Below are positions 1 through 7,992 of a stretch of DNA of 64,000 nt, piece by piece. The stretch comes from Opitutaceae bacterium BACL24 MAG-120322-bin51 (GTDB lineage: Bacteria > Verrucomicrobiota > Verrucomicrobiia > Opitutales > Coraliomargaritaceae), in contig CAJJBI010000001.1 of NCBI GenBank assembly GCA_905182465.1, positions 155,049 to 219,048 of the forward strand, given 5' to 3'. The translations under genes and the position numbers were made by a program. Within the stretch, counting starts at the first letter, position 1. Each line of letters starts with the position of its first letter. A model generated the notes under the pieces. The model made no database searches, had not been told where the DNA came from, and saw only the letters and a list, made by a program, of their open reading frames with translations.

Positions 1-117
1 AATGTTCTGGCCGTCGATACTGCGCGCGGAGAGATACTTCCAGCCGAGTGCTTTTGTCGCCTTGATCTGTGTTTCGAGGGATTGTCCTGCTTCGTCTGTG
101 AATCCTGATAGTTGCAT
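1..117 (-). CDS. Partial sugar phosphate isomerase/epimerase-like TIM-barrel protein, N-terminus only
   Basis: Reading leftward from an ATG (complement of 115-117) gives 39 codons with no stop before the window edge. The start, MQLSGFTDEAG, followed by a helix-like stretch and KYLSARSIDGQNI, resembles the first beta-alpha unit of xylose-isomerase-like TIM-barrel proteins (sugar phosphate isomerase/epimerase family). It lies at the distal end of the leftward oxidoreductase/DUF1080 operon, where such isomerases are common partners. The catalytic residues are outside the window, so substrate and reaction cannot be stated. The family call rests on the short N-terminus plus context. Confidence 0.6.
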   Translation of the reverse strand, partial: MQLSGFTDEAGQSLETQIKATKALGWKYLSARSIDGQNI

Positions 118-159
118 AATAGAGTGATCGCGCTGTGCGCGGAGTGAAACGCCTTCGGC

Positions 160-194
160 GAGTGAGAGTGACGAGTGAGAGTGACGAGTGAGAA
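160..194. repeat. Short 13-bp tandem repeat, about 2.7 copies
   Basis: The unit GAGTGAGAGTGAC occurs at 160-172 and 173-185 and is followed by a partial copy, GAGTGAGAA, at 186-194. It lies in the 153-bp gap between the oxidoreductase stop and the isomerase start, just upstream of the isomerase on the leftward strand. It could be a simple slippage product or a small leader element. No function can be assigned. Confidence 0.7.
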
Positions 195-270
195 GCGTGA
201 GTGGCGCTTTTGCGGGTGTCGTGGCATTCATACTGCAGGCTACGAACGAATTTTGAATAATCTGAATGCG

Positions 271-1317
271 TTACGTGAGTTCGATTTTTGCGCCGTTGTT
301 TTGAGCGGATTGGTAGATGGCTTGAATCAGCTCGACGCTCTTGCGCGCTTCGCTGGCACCGGTGCTGGGCTCGCGGCCTTCCTGGATGGCGCTGACTACT
401 TCTTCGAAGTTACGTTGGTGTTGGTAGAAGTTGATCGCAGTCGGATCGCTGGCGCCGAGGCCGGCCTCCGCACCTTTCATGAATTGAGCGCGGATGGCTT
501 CGTCCTCGTCGGTCTCGTTCATGAAGTCCCAGGTTTCGAAAGCTTCATCAGCAAGGAAGACAGAGCCTTCGGTGCCAGCGAGTTGCACTCGGGCGGGGTG
601 GCCGTCTTTAGACCAGGTGCAGGTGCTGCCTTCGATGATGCCACGTGCACCGTTTTTGAATTCCACGATCGCTACGGCGATGTCTTCGACTTCGATGTCG
701 GTGTGGGCGAGGCAAGCGGTGTTGGCTTGCACGGATTTGATGGGACCAGCGAGGTAGATGAGTGCGTCGATGGTGTGGATGGACTGGTTCATCAGCGCAC
801 CACCGCCGTCGAGTGCACAAGTGCCACGCCAGCCAGCGGAGTCGTAGTAAGCTTGGTCGCGATACCATTTGATGTAGGCGGAAGCGGAGGTGAGTTTGCC
901 AAAGCGTCCTGAGTCGGCGGCCTTTTTGAAGGCATCCATGCCGGGGTGGAAGCGGCGGTTAAGTACGGCTGCGAGGGTCACGCCTGTGGCCTTGGCCGCG
1001 GCGACCATTTGGTCGATACGCTCGGTGGTCACCTCGAGTGGTTTTTCAATGATCACATGTTTGCCCGCTTCGATCGCGGCCATGGCTGGATCAAAGTGCG
1101 CGCCGGAGGGCGTGCCGATTGTAACAATGTCGATCGCAGGATCGGCTAGCATGGCTTCGACCGAGTCGTAGGCCTTGGTGCTATATTGCTCGGCAAATGC
1201 CTGTGCTCCTTCACGTGTGCGATTCGCTGCGCCAATGAGCCGGCCGCCGTTCATCGCTGCGATGGCTTTGGCGTGAAAGCCGCCGATCATTCCTGTTCCT
1301 ATGATTCCGAAGTTCAT
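271..1317 (-). CDS. Gfo/Idh/MocA family oxidoreductase (cytoplasmic)
   Basis: This is a 348-residue NAD(P)-dependent sugar or polyol dehydrogenase-type protein. The Rossmann motif GIIGTGMIG lies at residues 4-12, the family EKP motif at 91-93, and the C-terminal substrate-domain motif GGGALMNQSIHTID at 171-184. It has no signal peptide, so it should act in the cytoplasm, unlike the Tat-type paralogue at the head of the same operon. The gene starts 9 bp after the Nramp-like gene's stop, which implies co-transcription. Family members oxidise or reduce hydroxyls of sugars, inositols or sugar acids. The substrate here is unknown; the neighbouring DUF1080 genes suggest a 3-keto sugar route (inference). 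Confidence 0.9.
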   Translation of the reverse strand: MNFGIIGTGMIGGFHAKAIAAMNGGRLIGAANRTREGAQAFAEQYSTKAYDSVEAMLADPAIDIVTIGTPSGAHFDPAMAAIEAGKHVIIEKPLEVTTERIDQMVAAAKATGVTLAAVLNRRFHPGMDAFKKAADSGRFGKLTSASAYIKWYRDQAYYDSAGWRGTCALDGGGALMNQSIHTIDALIYLAGPIKSVQANTACLAHTDIEVEDIAVAIVEFKNGARGIIEGSTCTWSKDGHPARVQLAGTEGSVFLADEAFETWDFMNETDEDEAIRAQFMKGAEAGLGASDPTAINFYQHQRNFEEVVSAIQEGREPSTGASEARKSVELIQAIYQSAQNNGAKIELT

Positions 1318-1326
1318 ATTAATAAA

Positions 1327-2955
1327 TTATTGTGCTGCTTGTTTGTTTTTTGAGGCGAATCCACGCAGGCCGATGACTGCGAGAATCACTAGGCCAGCGA
1401 TGCCGATCATACCTGGGGTGCCCTTGTTGCTGAGTGCCCAAACCGAGGCGAATGTGGCCACACCTGCGGAGAAGATCATGACTGTGTTAATGAGGGCTCG
1501 GTTCTTCGGCAGGTTGTCGCCCAATGCCGATTTGGAGTTCATTAGTAGCAGAAATGCGAGGTAAGCAATCGGCAGCAGGGTGGTAGCGATTACGGATGCG
1601 GGGATGGCCATGGCGGCCTTGGCGTCACCACTCCAAAGGAAGGGGGAGAAGAAACCCGCGATGGCTGGCATGGATGCGCCGAGAATGAAGATTTTCGCAT
1701 TGCCGACTTTGTTGAATGCTTCGCTCATGGCATAGCCATTCATCATCATGTGCACCAGTAATGTGGAGATGGCCATGGCTAGGACGCCGATGCCAAAAAT
1801 GGTCTGTGCATGTTTGCCCAGAAAGGGCTCCAGCGATTGCGCTAGATTGACTGAGTCGCGGTTGGAGAGCATGGCGGCGAGTTGTTTCTCTGCGAGTGGA
1901 GCAGATGCGCGCATCGCACTCTTCGCGGTGTCATCTAGCGTGATGAATGCCTCGTTGTGTGCGGCTAAGCTGCCATCCAACACTTTGTAGTAGGCCTGTT
2001 CCATTTCAGGGAAGGGTGTGCCGTCTGCGGTTAGGACATCGGCGTATTTAGCATGGAAGGAGGCCGCTGATGCAATCACCAGTGCGGATGCTCCTAATAT
2101 GAATGGCACGAACAGCCCCAATACAAGGTCGTAGCGGGAGAGTTGGCGGTGTGATTGGCCCCAGCCTTTTTTCTTTAGGCTGTAGGGGAGTAGGAAGGTC
2201 ATGTTAATGCCGACAGCGGTGCCAAAGGCGGCGATGATTTTTCCCCGTTGCTCGGAGGTGACATACTCTGTCCAGTAAGCAGCCCGTTCGCCTGTCGTGG
2301 CGATGGCGGTTGCGATTTGATCGGTCGGGCGGAAGAGTGCTGAGAAGTCGGGGATCAGGCCGGCAAAGAGACTGCCCCAAGATACTGCGCCGTTTTTAAT
2401 GAGTGTCACCACGACCGCCATAAATGCGAGCACGATGATCGCGACCAGACCTTTGAGTACATTGTCGATGATTCGGGATGCTCGGTCGTTTTTCTGAGAC
2501 AGCGCGATCAGTGAGAGTGCGATGACGAATAAAGAACCAGTAATCACGTAGGGGCCGGGAGTGAATCCGAGATTGTCTTCTAAGGCACCACGACCGAGCG
2601 AGAATTGTGCAGCGCAGAATACCGTGTCAGCAATCACGGTTGCGATCAACCAGCTCCAAGCAAGCGTAGGCGATACCCTCTTCTGCATGACGCGGAACGG
2701 GCGTTCTTCGCATGAGAGCGTGACGTAGGAAATGGCTCCCAGCATGATGATGCCGCACAGCATCGCCAGTGGCTGCAGCCAGAGGAATTCGTAACCGCCA
2801 ATAATGCCGAGGTAGAGCGCGCCAACGAGCGAGCCGCCGCCGAGGGTCACGGCCGCTTGCACCCAACCGGGACCAGTCAATTTACTGTAGCCCGCGAGCC
2901 TACCGAGGAAGCCTCGGCTTTGGATGGATTGGATCTGTTCAATGTTATTTTGCAT
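1327..2955 (-). CDS. Nramp-fold (SLC11-like) transporter lacking canonical metal motifs
   Basis: This is a 542-residue membrane protein with about 11-12 hydrophobic segments. Its N-terminal TM1 region, GPGWVQAAVTLGGGSLVGAL, aligns with the Nramp TM1. In true Nramp proteins the unwound part of TM1 reads DPGN and TM6 contains MPH, and these residues bind the divalent metal. Here the positions read GGGS (about residues 39-42) and LPYS (about 256-259), so the classical Mn/Fe ligands are absent. The gene sits 12 bp after the PhoD-like gene and 9 bp before an oxidoreductase in a sugar-catabolic operon. Fold membership is reasonably clear. The transported substrate is open: another cation, or a small organic solute from the pathway. 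Confidence 0.75.
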   Translation of the reverse strand: MQNNIEQIQSIQSRGFLGRLAGYSKLTGPGWVQAAVTLGGGSLVGALYLGIIGGYEFLWLQPLAMLCGIIMLGAISYVTLSCEERPFRVMQKRVSPTLAWSWLIATVIADTVFCAAQFSLGRGALEDNLGFTPGPYVITGSLFVIALSLIALSQKNDRASRIIDNVLKGLVAIIVLAFMAVVVTLIKNGAVSWGSLFAGLIPDFSALFRPTDQIATAIATTGERAAYWTEYVTSEQRGKIIAAFGTAVGINMTFLLPYSLKKKGWGQSHRQLSRYDLVLGLFVPFILGASALVIASAASFHAKYADVLTADGTPFPEMEQAYYKVLDGSLAAHNEAFITLDDTAKSAMRASAPLAEKQLAAMLSNRDSVNLAQSLEPFLGKHAQTIFGIGVLAMAISTLLVHMMMNGYAMSEAFNKVGNAKIFILGASMPAIAGFFSPFLWSGDAKAAMAIPASVIATTLLPIAYLAFLLLMNSKSALGDNLPKNRALINTVMIFSAGVATFASVWALSNKGTPGMIGIAGLVILAVIGLRGFASKNKQAAQ

Positions 2956-2967
2956 CTGGAGCTGAGG

Positions 2968-4362
2968 CTAGTTTTTGAAGGATTCCTCGTAGCGAACGGA
3001 GCCGTCGACGCGGTGATGCTTAAAGGTGATGTTACCAGCCTTGCTATCAACATCGACACTTAGAAAGCCGCCTTTGACGCGGAGGAAGCGGTGCATCTCA
3101 CCATAGAACTCTTCGTTATAGCCAGATGCGTGTCTGTCAGAGGCTGGGCCGCAGGAGAACTCGCGCAGGCCTGTCTTTGGATCGATGGAGGCGTATTGCC
3201 AATGGCGGTCGCCGCAGACTACATACATATTTGGCTGAGCCGCGATGAACGCGCGAATCTCGTTTCCTTCGGTGGCGAAGGCGGCATTGGAGTGATTGTC
3301 ATTCTTGCCTTTTAAGCGGTCGGGGCCGACGACAGGTGTCGGGCTGAGTAGCACTTTAAAAGTCGCATCGGATGCGTTGACGGTATCAAAAAACCACTGC
3401 TTTTGCTCACTGCCCCAGATGGTTTTGTCTGGGCCGTCGGGCATATCGTTCGGGCTGCGGAAATCGCGACCTTCAACTAGCCAAATTTGCAGATCCTTGC
3501 CCCAACGAATCGTGCGGTAGGTCTTTTCTCCCATCGGCACCTGTTCGCGGAAGGTGGCGAGGCCTTGCTCCCAAGTGAGGTCGAAATAGTTCTGCCCCGG
3601 CCATGCGTCGTCTTTAACGGTATCATGATCATCTTTTATGAAGTAGCTGCTGACTTGGTTGTGAAACATGCGCAAGTAAGGCGTGGAGTAAATACGGTTC
3701 CATTTAAAGCGAGCGAGTTCGATATTTTTGGCGAAGGGGCCGGGCTTGTCGTAGTATTCGATGTCGCCGGTGTGGACGAAGAAGTCGGGATCCAGTGCGA
3801 GCATATGGGGGTAGATCTTGTGGCCATTTTTTGGATCATCACGTCGTGGATAATCGCCACAGGTGGTCACAACGAAGCGAATGTCACTGGCTTGGTTCTT
3901 TTCAGGGGCTGTGCGAAAGCCGCCTTTGAGGTGGTTGTTTGCAGCGTGGTTTTTACCCTCAACTAGAACTGAGTATGCGGTTGCTGGTTCTAAGCCTTTG
4001 AGTTGAAATTGCTGTGTATAATCGTTTTCTGAAATCACAGATTCCCACTTGGTAGAACGTTTTTTTGATTCTTCTCCCGCGGGCCAATAGGTGAGCTTTA
4101 CTTTGCCTTCGATGCCGATGACACTGTCTTGCATGCTACTGATGTCTGGGTATCTAGGTTGCTGTTTTGCGTTTTTTGTCGAGTCAAAGGCTATGCCTTG
4201 GGCATTTCGATCTGGATGCGCGGTGAGTCGTGTCCAGATGATTGCAGAACTGGCGTCAACTTCCCCGACTTTAATGCCGTTGGCCATGTGAACCTCGGCG
4301 TGAAGGGAGGAGGCTACGAATAGTAGCAAAGCCGCTGCGGTAATTGTAGTTGATCGGGTCAT
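2968..4362 (-). CDS. PhoD-like secreted phosphatase (alkaline phosphatase D family)
   Basis: The 464-residue product begins with a Sec signal peptide (about residues 1-22, ending SLHA). An Ig-like N-terminal domain with FRTAP at about 149-153 is followed by a metallophosphatase core. Visible metal-site motifs are TCGD (167-170), HTGDIEYYD (197-205), KDDHD (243-247) and GDRHW (384-388), the arrangement found in PhoD-like phosphodiesterases/phosphatases. It probably acts in the periplasm or outside the cell on a phospho-monoester or diester. It is placed between a DUF1080 protein and the Nramp-like transporter with gaps of 12 bp on each side, so a role in processing a phosphorylated or otherwise esterified sugar is more likely than general phosphate scavenging (inference). 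Confidence 0.85.
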   Translation of the reverse strand: MTRSTTITAAALLLFVASSLHAEVHMANGIKVGEVDASSAIIWTRLTAHPDRNAQGIAFDSTKNAKQQPRYPDISSMQDSVIGIEGKVKLTYWPAGEESKKRSTKWESVISENDYTQQFQLKGLEPATAYSVLVEGKNHAANNHLKGGFRTAPEKNQASDIRFVVTTCGDYPRRDDPKNGHKIYPHMLALDPDFFVHTGDIEYYDKPGPFAKNIELARFKWNRIYSTPYLRMFHNQVSSYFIKDDHDTVKDDAWPGQNYFDLTWEQGLATFREQVPMGEKTYRTIRWGKDLQIWLVEGRDFRSPNDMPDGPDKTIWGSEQKQWFFDTVNASDATFKVLLSPTPVVGPDRLKGKNDNHSNAAFATEGNEIRAFIAAQPNMYVVCGDRHWQYASIDPKTGLREFSCGPASDRHASGYNEEFYGEMHRFLRVKGGFLSVDVDSKAGNITFKHHRVDGSVRYEESFKN

Positions 4363-4374
4363 TGATTATTTTGC

Positions 4375-5643
4375 TTAACGTTCTCTAATTTGAACGTTTT
4401 TAAACCATACCTCATCGTTGTGATCTTGTAGTAGAATGGCGCCTGTCCAGCTACCGAAGCCTTCGTGCTTCTTATATTTGCTGTTTTGGAAACGTTCGTT
4501 CCAATCATCGGATCCGTATTCGACTTCGACAACTTTTACGCCGTTGAGCCAGTGCTCGATGTGGTTTCCTTTTGCGACGATTCGCGCATGGTTCCATTCG
4601 CCGACGGGTTGGATGGGCTTGTCGTTGGGCGCGGCGACTAGTTCGTAAAGTGAGCCCGCGCGGTGTGTCGGGTTTTTACGATCCACGTGCTTGTCATCAT
4701 CAAGCATCTGGTATTCGAGCCCGAGACTGCCACGGGTGCGATATTTGACACCCGAGTTGCCGGCCTCGCTGATTTTCCAATCGAAGCGCAGTTCGAAGTC
4801 TTTGTAGTGCTGCTTGGTGATAATGTCGCCAGGGCGCCTCCCGCTGCGATGTATGATGCCATTGTCGATACTCCAGCCTGCGCCGACGGGGGCGCCTTTG
4901 ATCTTGGTCCAATTCGAGAAGTCGCCGGAGGCAAACAGAGAAGTCCATTCGCTTGAGCTGGAGCAGGCTGCCGTGGTCTCGCCCGTAAGTTCCATGACCC
5001 TTATATTGCGAAAACGGTAGATCTGGCCTTTTTCGCCATGGTGCTGCAGTGCGATGTATCCCTTGGCATCCTTCTGGTCATAGATATCTGTCGTCGTGAC
5101 GCCATTGACGGAGATCTTGATCTGGTCGCCGCGGCATTCGATACGATATTTGTTCCAGTCGTGACGTTTGAAGCAGTCGCCGGCGCGTTCGCGAAATGCA
5201 GCGATGGACTTTTTCTTCGCCGCTTCGGATTCTGCGTGATCTCTGTTCGGAGAGATAAACCAGCCACGGCGTCCCTCATCGTAGAGGCCGCCGGACCATT
5301 TTCTGGGGGATGGGTCCACTTCCGCCTGATAGCCAAACATCCTGTTCTTCGACTTGTGGCTTCGGAATAGAAAGCCTGAATTGCATCTACCCTCAGGCAT
5401 TTTTACTTCCACTTCGAAGATGAAATCCGAATATTCCTTTACGGTGGAAAGGAACCACTTGGACTTATCCGTGGAGAGGTGAATTTCTCCATTTACGATT
5501 TCAACCTTCCCCCAGTCGTAAGGATTCTCCCAGTGTGCCAGGTCTTTACCGTTAAAGAGCTCCGTCCATTCGGTTGCGATTGATGTGCTGGCTGTCAGCA
5601 GTGCTGCCGTCAGGATACTAATCCAGTATTTTGTATTTCGCAT
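4375..5643 (-). CDS. Secreted protein with two DUF1080 (3-keto-disaccharide hydrolase) domains
   Basis: I start this at the ATG at 5643 (MRNTKYWISILTAALL), which gives a clean Sec signal peptide of about 22 residues and a 422-residue protein. A longer reading from 5766 would run through the end of the preceding gene and is rejected. Two DUF1080 jelly-roll domains follow. The first opens with WTELFNGKDLAHWE and ends near FRNIRVMEL; the second opens with WTSLFASGDFSNWTK and ends near WFKNVQIRE. DUF1080 is the family now named 3-keto-disaccharide hydrolase, which cleaves glycosides whose sugar has been oxidised at C3. Tandem domains suggest two substrate sites or a binding-plus-catalysis split (inference). 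Confidence 0.88.
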   Translation of the reverse strand: MRNTKYWISILTAALLTASTSIATEWTELFNGKDLAHWENPYDWGKVEIVNGEIHLSTDKSKWFLSTVKEYSDFIFEVEVKMPEGRCNSGFLFRSHKSKNRMFGYQAEVDPSPRKWSGGLYDEGRRGWFISPNRDHAESEAAKKKSIAAFRERAGDCFKRHDWNKYRIECRGDQIKISVNGVTTTDIYDQKDAKGYIALQHHGEKGQIYRFRNIRVMELTGETTAACSSSSEWTSLFASGDFSNWTKIKGAPVGAGWSIDNGIIHRSGRRPGDIITKQHYKDFELRFDWKISEAGNSGVKYRTRGSLGLEYQMLDDDKHVDRKNPTHRAGSLYELVAAPNDKPIQPVGEWNHARIVAKGNHIEHWLNGVKVVEVEYGSDDWNERFQNSKYKKHEGFGSWTGAILLQDHNDEVWFKNVQIRER

Positions 5644-5668
5644 TGTGCAATATAGTGTATGTGGGAGG

Positions 5669-6412
5669 CTATTTAAGTTCTTTGACCTTGAGATTGCGGA
5701 AATGAACTTCGCCTTGTTTGCCGGCATGCACTTGTAAGCCGAAGTAGCCTTTAGGGTATTCGTCATCTTCCCAGTTGGCGGCGGGAATGCCGTTGATCCA
5801 TGTTTTCACGTTGTTGCCGACGGCTTGGATCGTGACGCGATTCCTGGCGTCCCCTTTGATTGCGTCGCGGACTTCCTCGTGGGCTTCGAGCCAGAGGGGA
5901 TAGCGCCAAGCGCCGGCGGACTGACCGTAGATCCCGCCTGACCAGTTGCGGCCTTTCTTGATTCCTCCCATCTCGCATTGAGGTCCGAAGACCAATTCGT
6001 CTTTTCCACTTGGCTTACGTTGCGCGCGAAACATGACGCCGGAGTTGCCATCGACTGCCCATTTGATCTCGGCGGTAAAAATGAAGTCTTGGTAGTCTTC
6101 CTTGTTGGTGGAGAGATAGGTGCTGGGAGAGCCCTGAACGGTGGTGCCAACAATGGCTTCGCCGCGCGCTTCGAAGGTGCAGTTGCCGCCGCGTGGTGTC
6201 CAGCCGGTGAGATCTTTACCGTTATACAAGTCAACGAAACCTTCGGTCAGGTCGGGCTCAGTTTCGGTATTGATGAGTGCGTCTTCAGGCGTGATTATCT
6301 GAGTCTGCACCTTGTATGATTCGATTGCCCATCGCTGGCTTTTGGAGACTTGATTACCTTGTACTAACGAGAGTGCGGCGATGGATGCTGAAAATAGTAT
6401 GATGCATTTCAT
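5669..6412 (-). CDS. Secreted single-domain DUF1080 (3-keto-disaccharide hydrolase) protein
   Basis: The start is chosen at 6412 (MKCIILFSASIAALSL), which gives a typical signal peptide; the 17 residues upstream of it are not signal-like. The mature part carries one DUF1080 domain opening with VDLYNGKDLTGWTPRGGN, then NSGVMFRAQ and GYFGLQVHAGKQGEVHFRN near the C-terminus. The expected role is hydrolysis of 3-keto glycosides in the periplasm or on the cell surface. It lies between the Tat-exported oxidoreductase (26-bp gap), which could supply the keto sugar, and the two-domain DUF1080 protein (25-bp gap). The oxidation-then-hydrolysis order is inferred from family knowledge, not shown here. 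Confidence 0.88.
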   Translation of the reverse strand: MKCIILFSASIAALSLVQGNQVSKSQRWAIESYKVQTQIITPEDALINTETEPDLTEGFVDLYNGKDLTGWTPRGGNCTFEARGEAIVGTTVQGSPSTYLSTNKEDYQDFIFTAEIKWAVDGNSGVMFRAQRKPSGKDELVFGPQCEMGGIKKGRNWSGGIYGQSAGAWRYPLWLEAHEEVRDAIKGDARNRVTIQAVGNNVKTWINGIPAANWEDDEYPKGYFGLQVHAGKQGEVHFRNLKVKELK

Positions 6413-6438
6413 GATTGGATGCAAATTAAGGGTGCGAA

Positions 6439-7863
6439 CTACAGCGCGTAGAATTCCTCCCATCCCTTGCGAGGCGCAGGGTCGATCAGTGCTTGTGCGA
6501 CTTTGTTGTTGGTAATCTGTTTGCTCTTACGGTCAAATTTGATGTCGCCACCAAGTCGTTGGGTAATTACCCCGAGGTTGAACATTTGACTGAGTTCGCC
6601 GCTGACGCTGAATGGCGAACGCGTTTCTTCTTCGCCCTTACAGGCGAGTAGGAAGTTTGCGTAGTGGTTCGAATTCTTCTGTGAGAATCGCGGGAGCGAT
6701 TTCCGCATGTCCATATATTTTGCTCTAGGCGCGATGGTGAGCGGGCTACCATGAGAGGCGCCTTTGAAGACTAAGTCCTTGGAGTAAATAACTTTTCCTG
6801 GGTAAGTCAATTTGGTCGAATTTAGAGTGGTTTCCCCTGTCTCTTTATTGACCCTTGGATCGCTGTATTCTGCTTCGAGTTCAGGCATGTTGTTTCGGCC
6901 ATCATACCAAGTGACATCACAGGCTGGTAGGTCTGGGCCGCGATCTGGGAAGCTGAAGCGAATCGTAGATTTCTGTGGGAAGACTAGGGGGTTAGCGCCG
7001 TCGCGTCTGACTGCGCTGATTGTTTCTGGGAGGCCGAGTTCGAGGAATCGGTGGCAAGTGTCGAGTAGGTGTGGCCCCCAGTCGCCAAATGCGCCGCTAC
7101 CGTAGTCGAACCAACTGCGCCACTCTTGTGGGTGGAGTCGCTTGCTAAATGGGTGCTCTGCGGCGACGACGTCATACCATTGATCCCAGTCAATGCCTGC
7201 GGGCATCGGCTCAGTTGGATAGGCAGTGACGTTCGTTCCCCATCCGTGCCAACGGCGCGGCTTATTCATGTGTGCGGTGATACGTGTGACGTCTTTGATG
7301 ACACCAGCTTCAAGCCATGCTTTAAATTGAAAATAGTTGGCTCCCGAGTGACCTTGGTTGCCCATTTGAGTGGCCACGCCGCTGCGGGCGGCAAGATCGA
7401 TCATGCGCTCGCATTGTCCGAAGGTGTGGGCGAGCGGCTTTTCAACATACACGTGCTTGCCGAGAGACATTGCCAGCATGGTGGCGGCAAAGTGTGAATG
7501 GTCGGGTGTGGCGATGAGCACGGCGTCGATCTCGTCGGCCATTGCGTCAAACATTACGCGGAAATCGTTAAAGGCGCGTGCGTCTCGGTGGATTTGCTGG
7601 GCCTGCTGTGTGTGGCCTCCTTTGAGGTCGATATCGCACAGTGCGACGACGTTGCAGTGGCCTGAGCCAAATAATGTTTTGAGGTCGCTGCCGCCCTGAT
7701 TGCCGATGCCGATCACGGCGAGATTGACCTTTTCGCTCGGAGCCAGGCCAGTGGAGGATTGCTTGCCTAGCGCTACATAGGACGGCAAGATCGTCAGTGC
7801 ACCGAAGGCAGCGGATGATTTGAGGAAGTCGCGGCGAGAGGTCTGGGCTTTTCTGCGGGGCAT
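6439..7863 (-). CDS. Tat-exported Gfo/Idh/MocA family oxidoreductase
   Basis: The 474-residue protein starts with a twin-arginine signal (SRRDFLK at 9-15, then a hydrophobic stretch ending near VALG). Next come the Rossmann motif GIGNQG (52-57), TPDHSH (119-124) and EKPLAHT (141-147). Tat export fits a pre-folded enzyme carrying tightly bound NAD(P), as in glucose-fructose oxidoreductase-like members. It is the first gene of the leftward operon and faces the ROK regulator across about 130 bp. It probably oxidises a sugar or glycoside hydroxyl outside the cytoplasm, feeding the DUF1080 hydrolases downstream. The substrate cannot be read from sequence. Confidence 0.9.
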   Translation of the reverse strand: MPRRKAQTSRRDFLKSSAAFGALTILPSYVALGKQSSTGLAPSEKVNLAVIGIGNQGGSDLKTLFGSGHCNVVALCDIDLKGGHTQQAQQIHRDARAFNDFRVMFDAMADEIDAVLIATPDHSHFAATMLAMSLGKHVYVEKPLAHTFGQCERMIDLAARSGVATQMGNQGHSGANYFQFKAWLEAGVIKDVTRITAHMNKPRRWHGWGTNVTAYPTEPMPAGIDWDQWYDVVAAEHPFSKRLHPQEWRSWFDYGSGAFGDWGPHLLDTCHRFLELGLPETISAVRRDGANPLVFPQKSTIRFSFPDRGPDLPACDVTWYDGRNNMPELEAEYSDPRVNKETGETTLNSTKLTYPGKVIYSKDLVFKGASHGSPLTIAPRAKYMDMRKSLPRFSQKNSNHYANFLLACKGEEETRSPFSVSGELSQMFNLGVITQRLGGDIKFDRKSKQITNNKVAQALIDPAPRKGWEEFYAL

Positions 7864-7919
7864 GATTCTGTGTGCCTTAAAGGAGGGGATGGTTCCTGAT
7901 TGATTTGAATTAAATATAA

Positions 7920-7936
7920 TGTTTAATTAATAAACA
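7920..7936. promoter_or_regulatory. Candidate operator: interrupted palindrome in the divergent ROK/oxidoreductase promoter region
   Basis: TGTTTA-ATTAA-TAAACA is a perfect 6-bp inverted repeat around a 5-bp spacer in the AT-rich gap between the two divergent genes. The sequence to its right, AACAAACTAA, also looks like half of a XylR-type ROK operator. Position and symmetry suggest autoregulation by the ROK protein together with control of the leftward operon. This is inference; AT-rich gaps yield palindromes by chance. Confidence 0.35.
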
Positions 7937-7992
7937 AACTAAATAGACGCTTAATGCTTTAGCAATCTAAAAAAGCTGTTTTGTTCAGATAT

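Noticed and set aside
175..912. Long forward reading frame opposite the first oxidoreductase
   Set aside because: It is antisense to a clear Gfo/Idh/MocA gene, and its protein has no recognisable motifs.
5644..5766. Longer start for the two-domain DUF1080 protein
   Set aside because: The extension overlaps the preceding DUF1080 gene and hides a clean signal peptide that begins at 5643.
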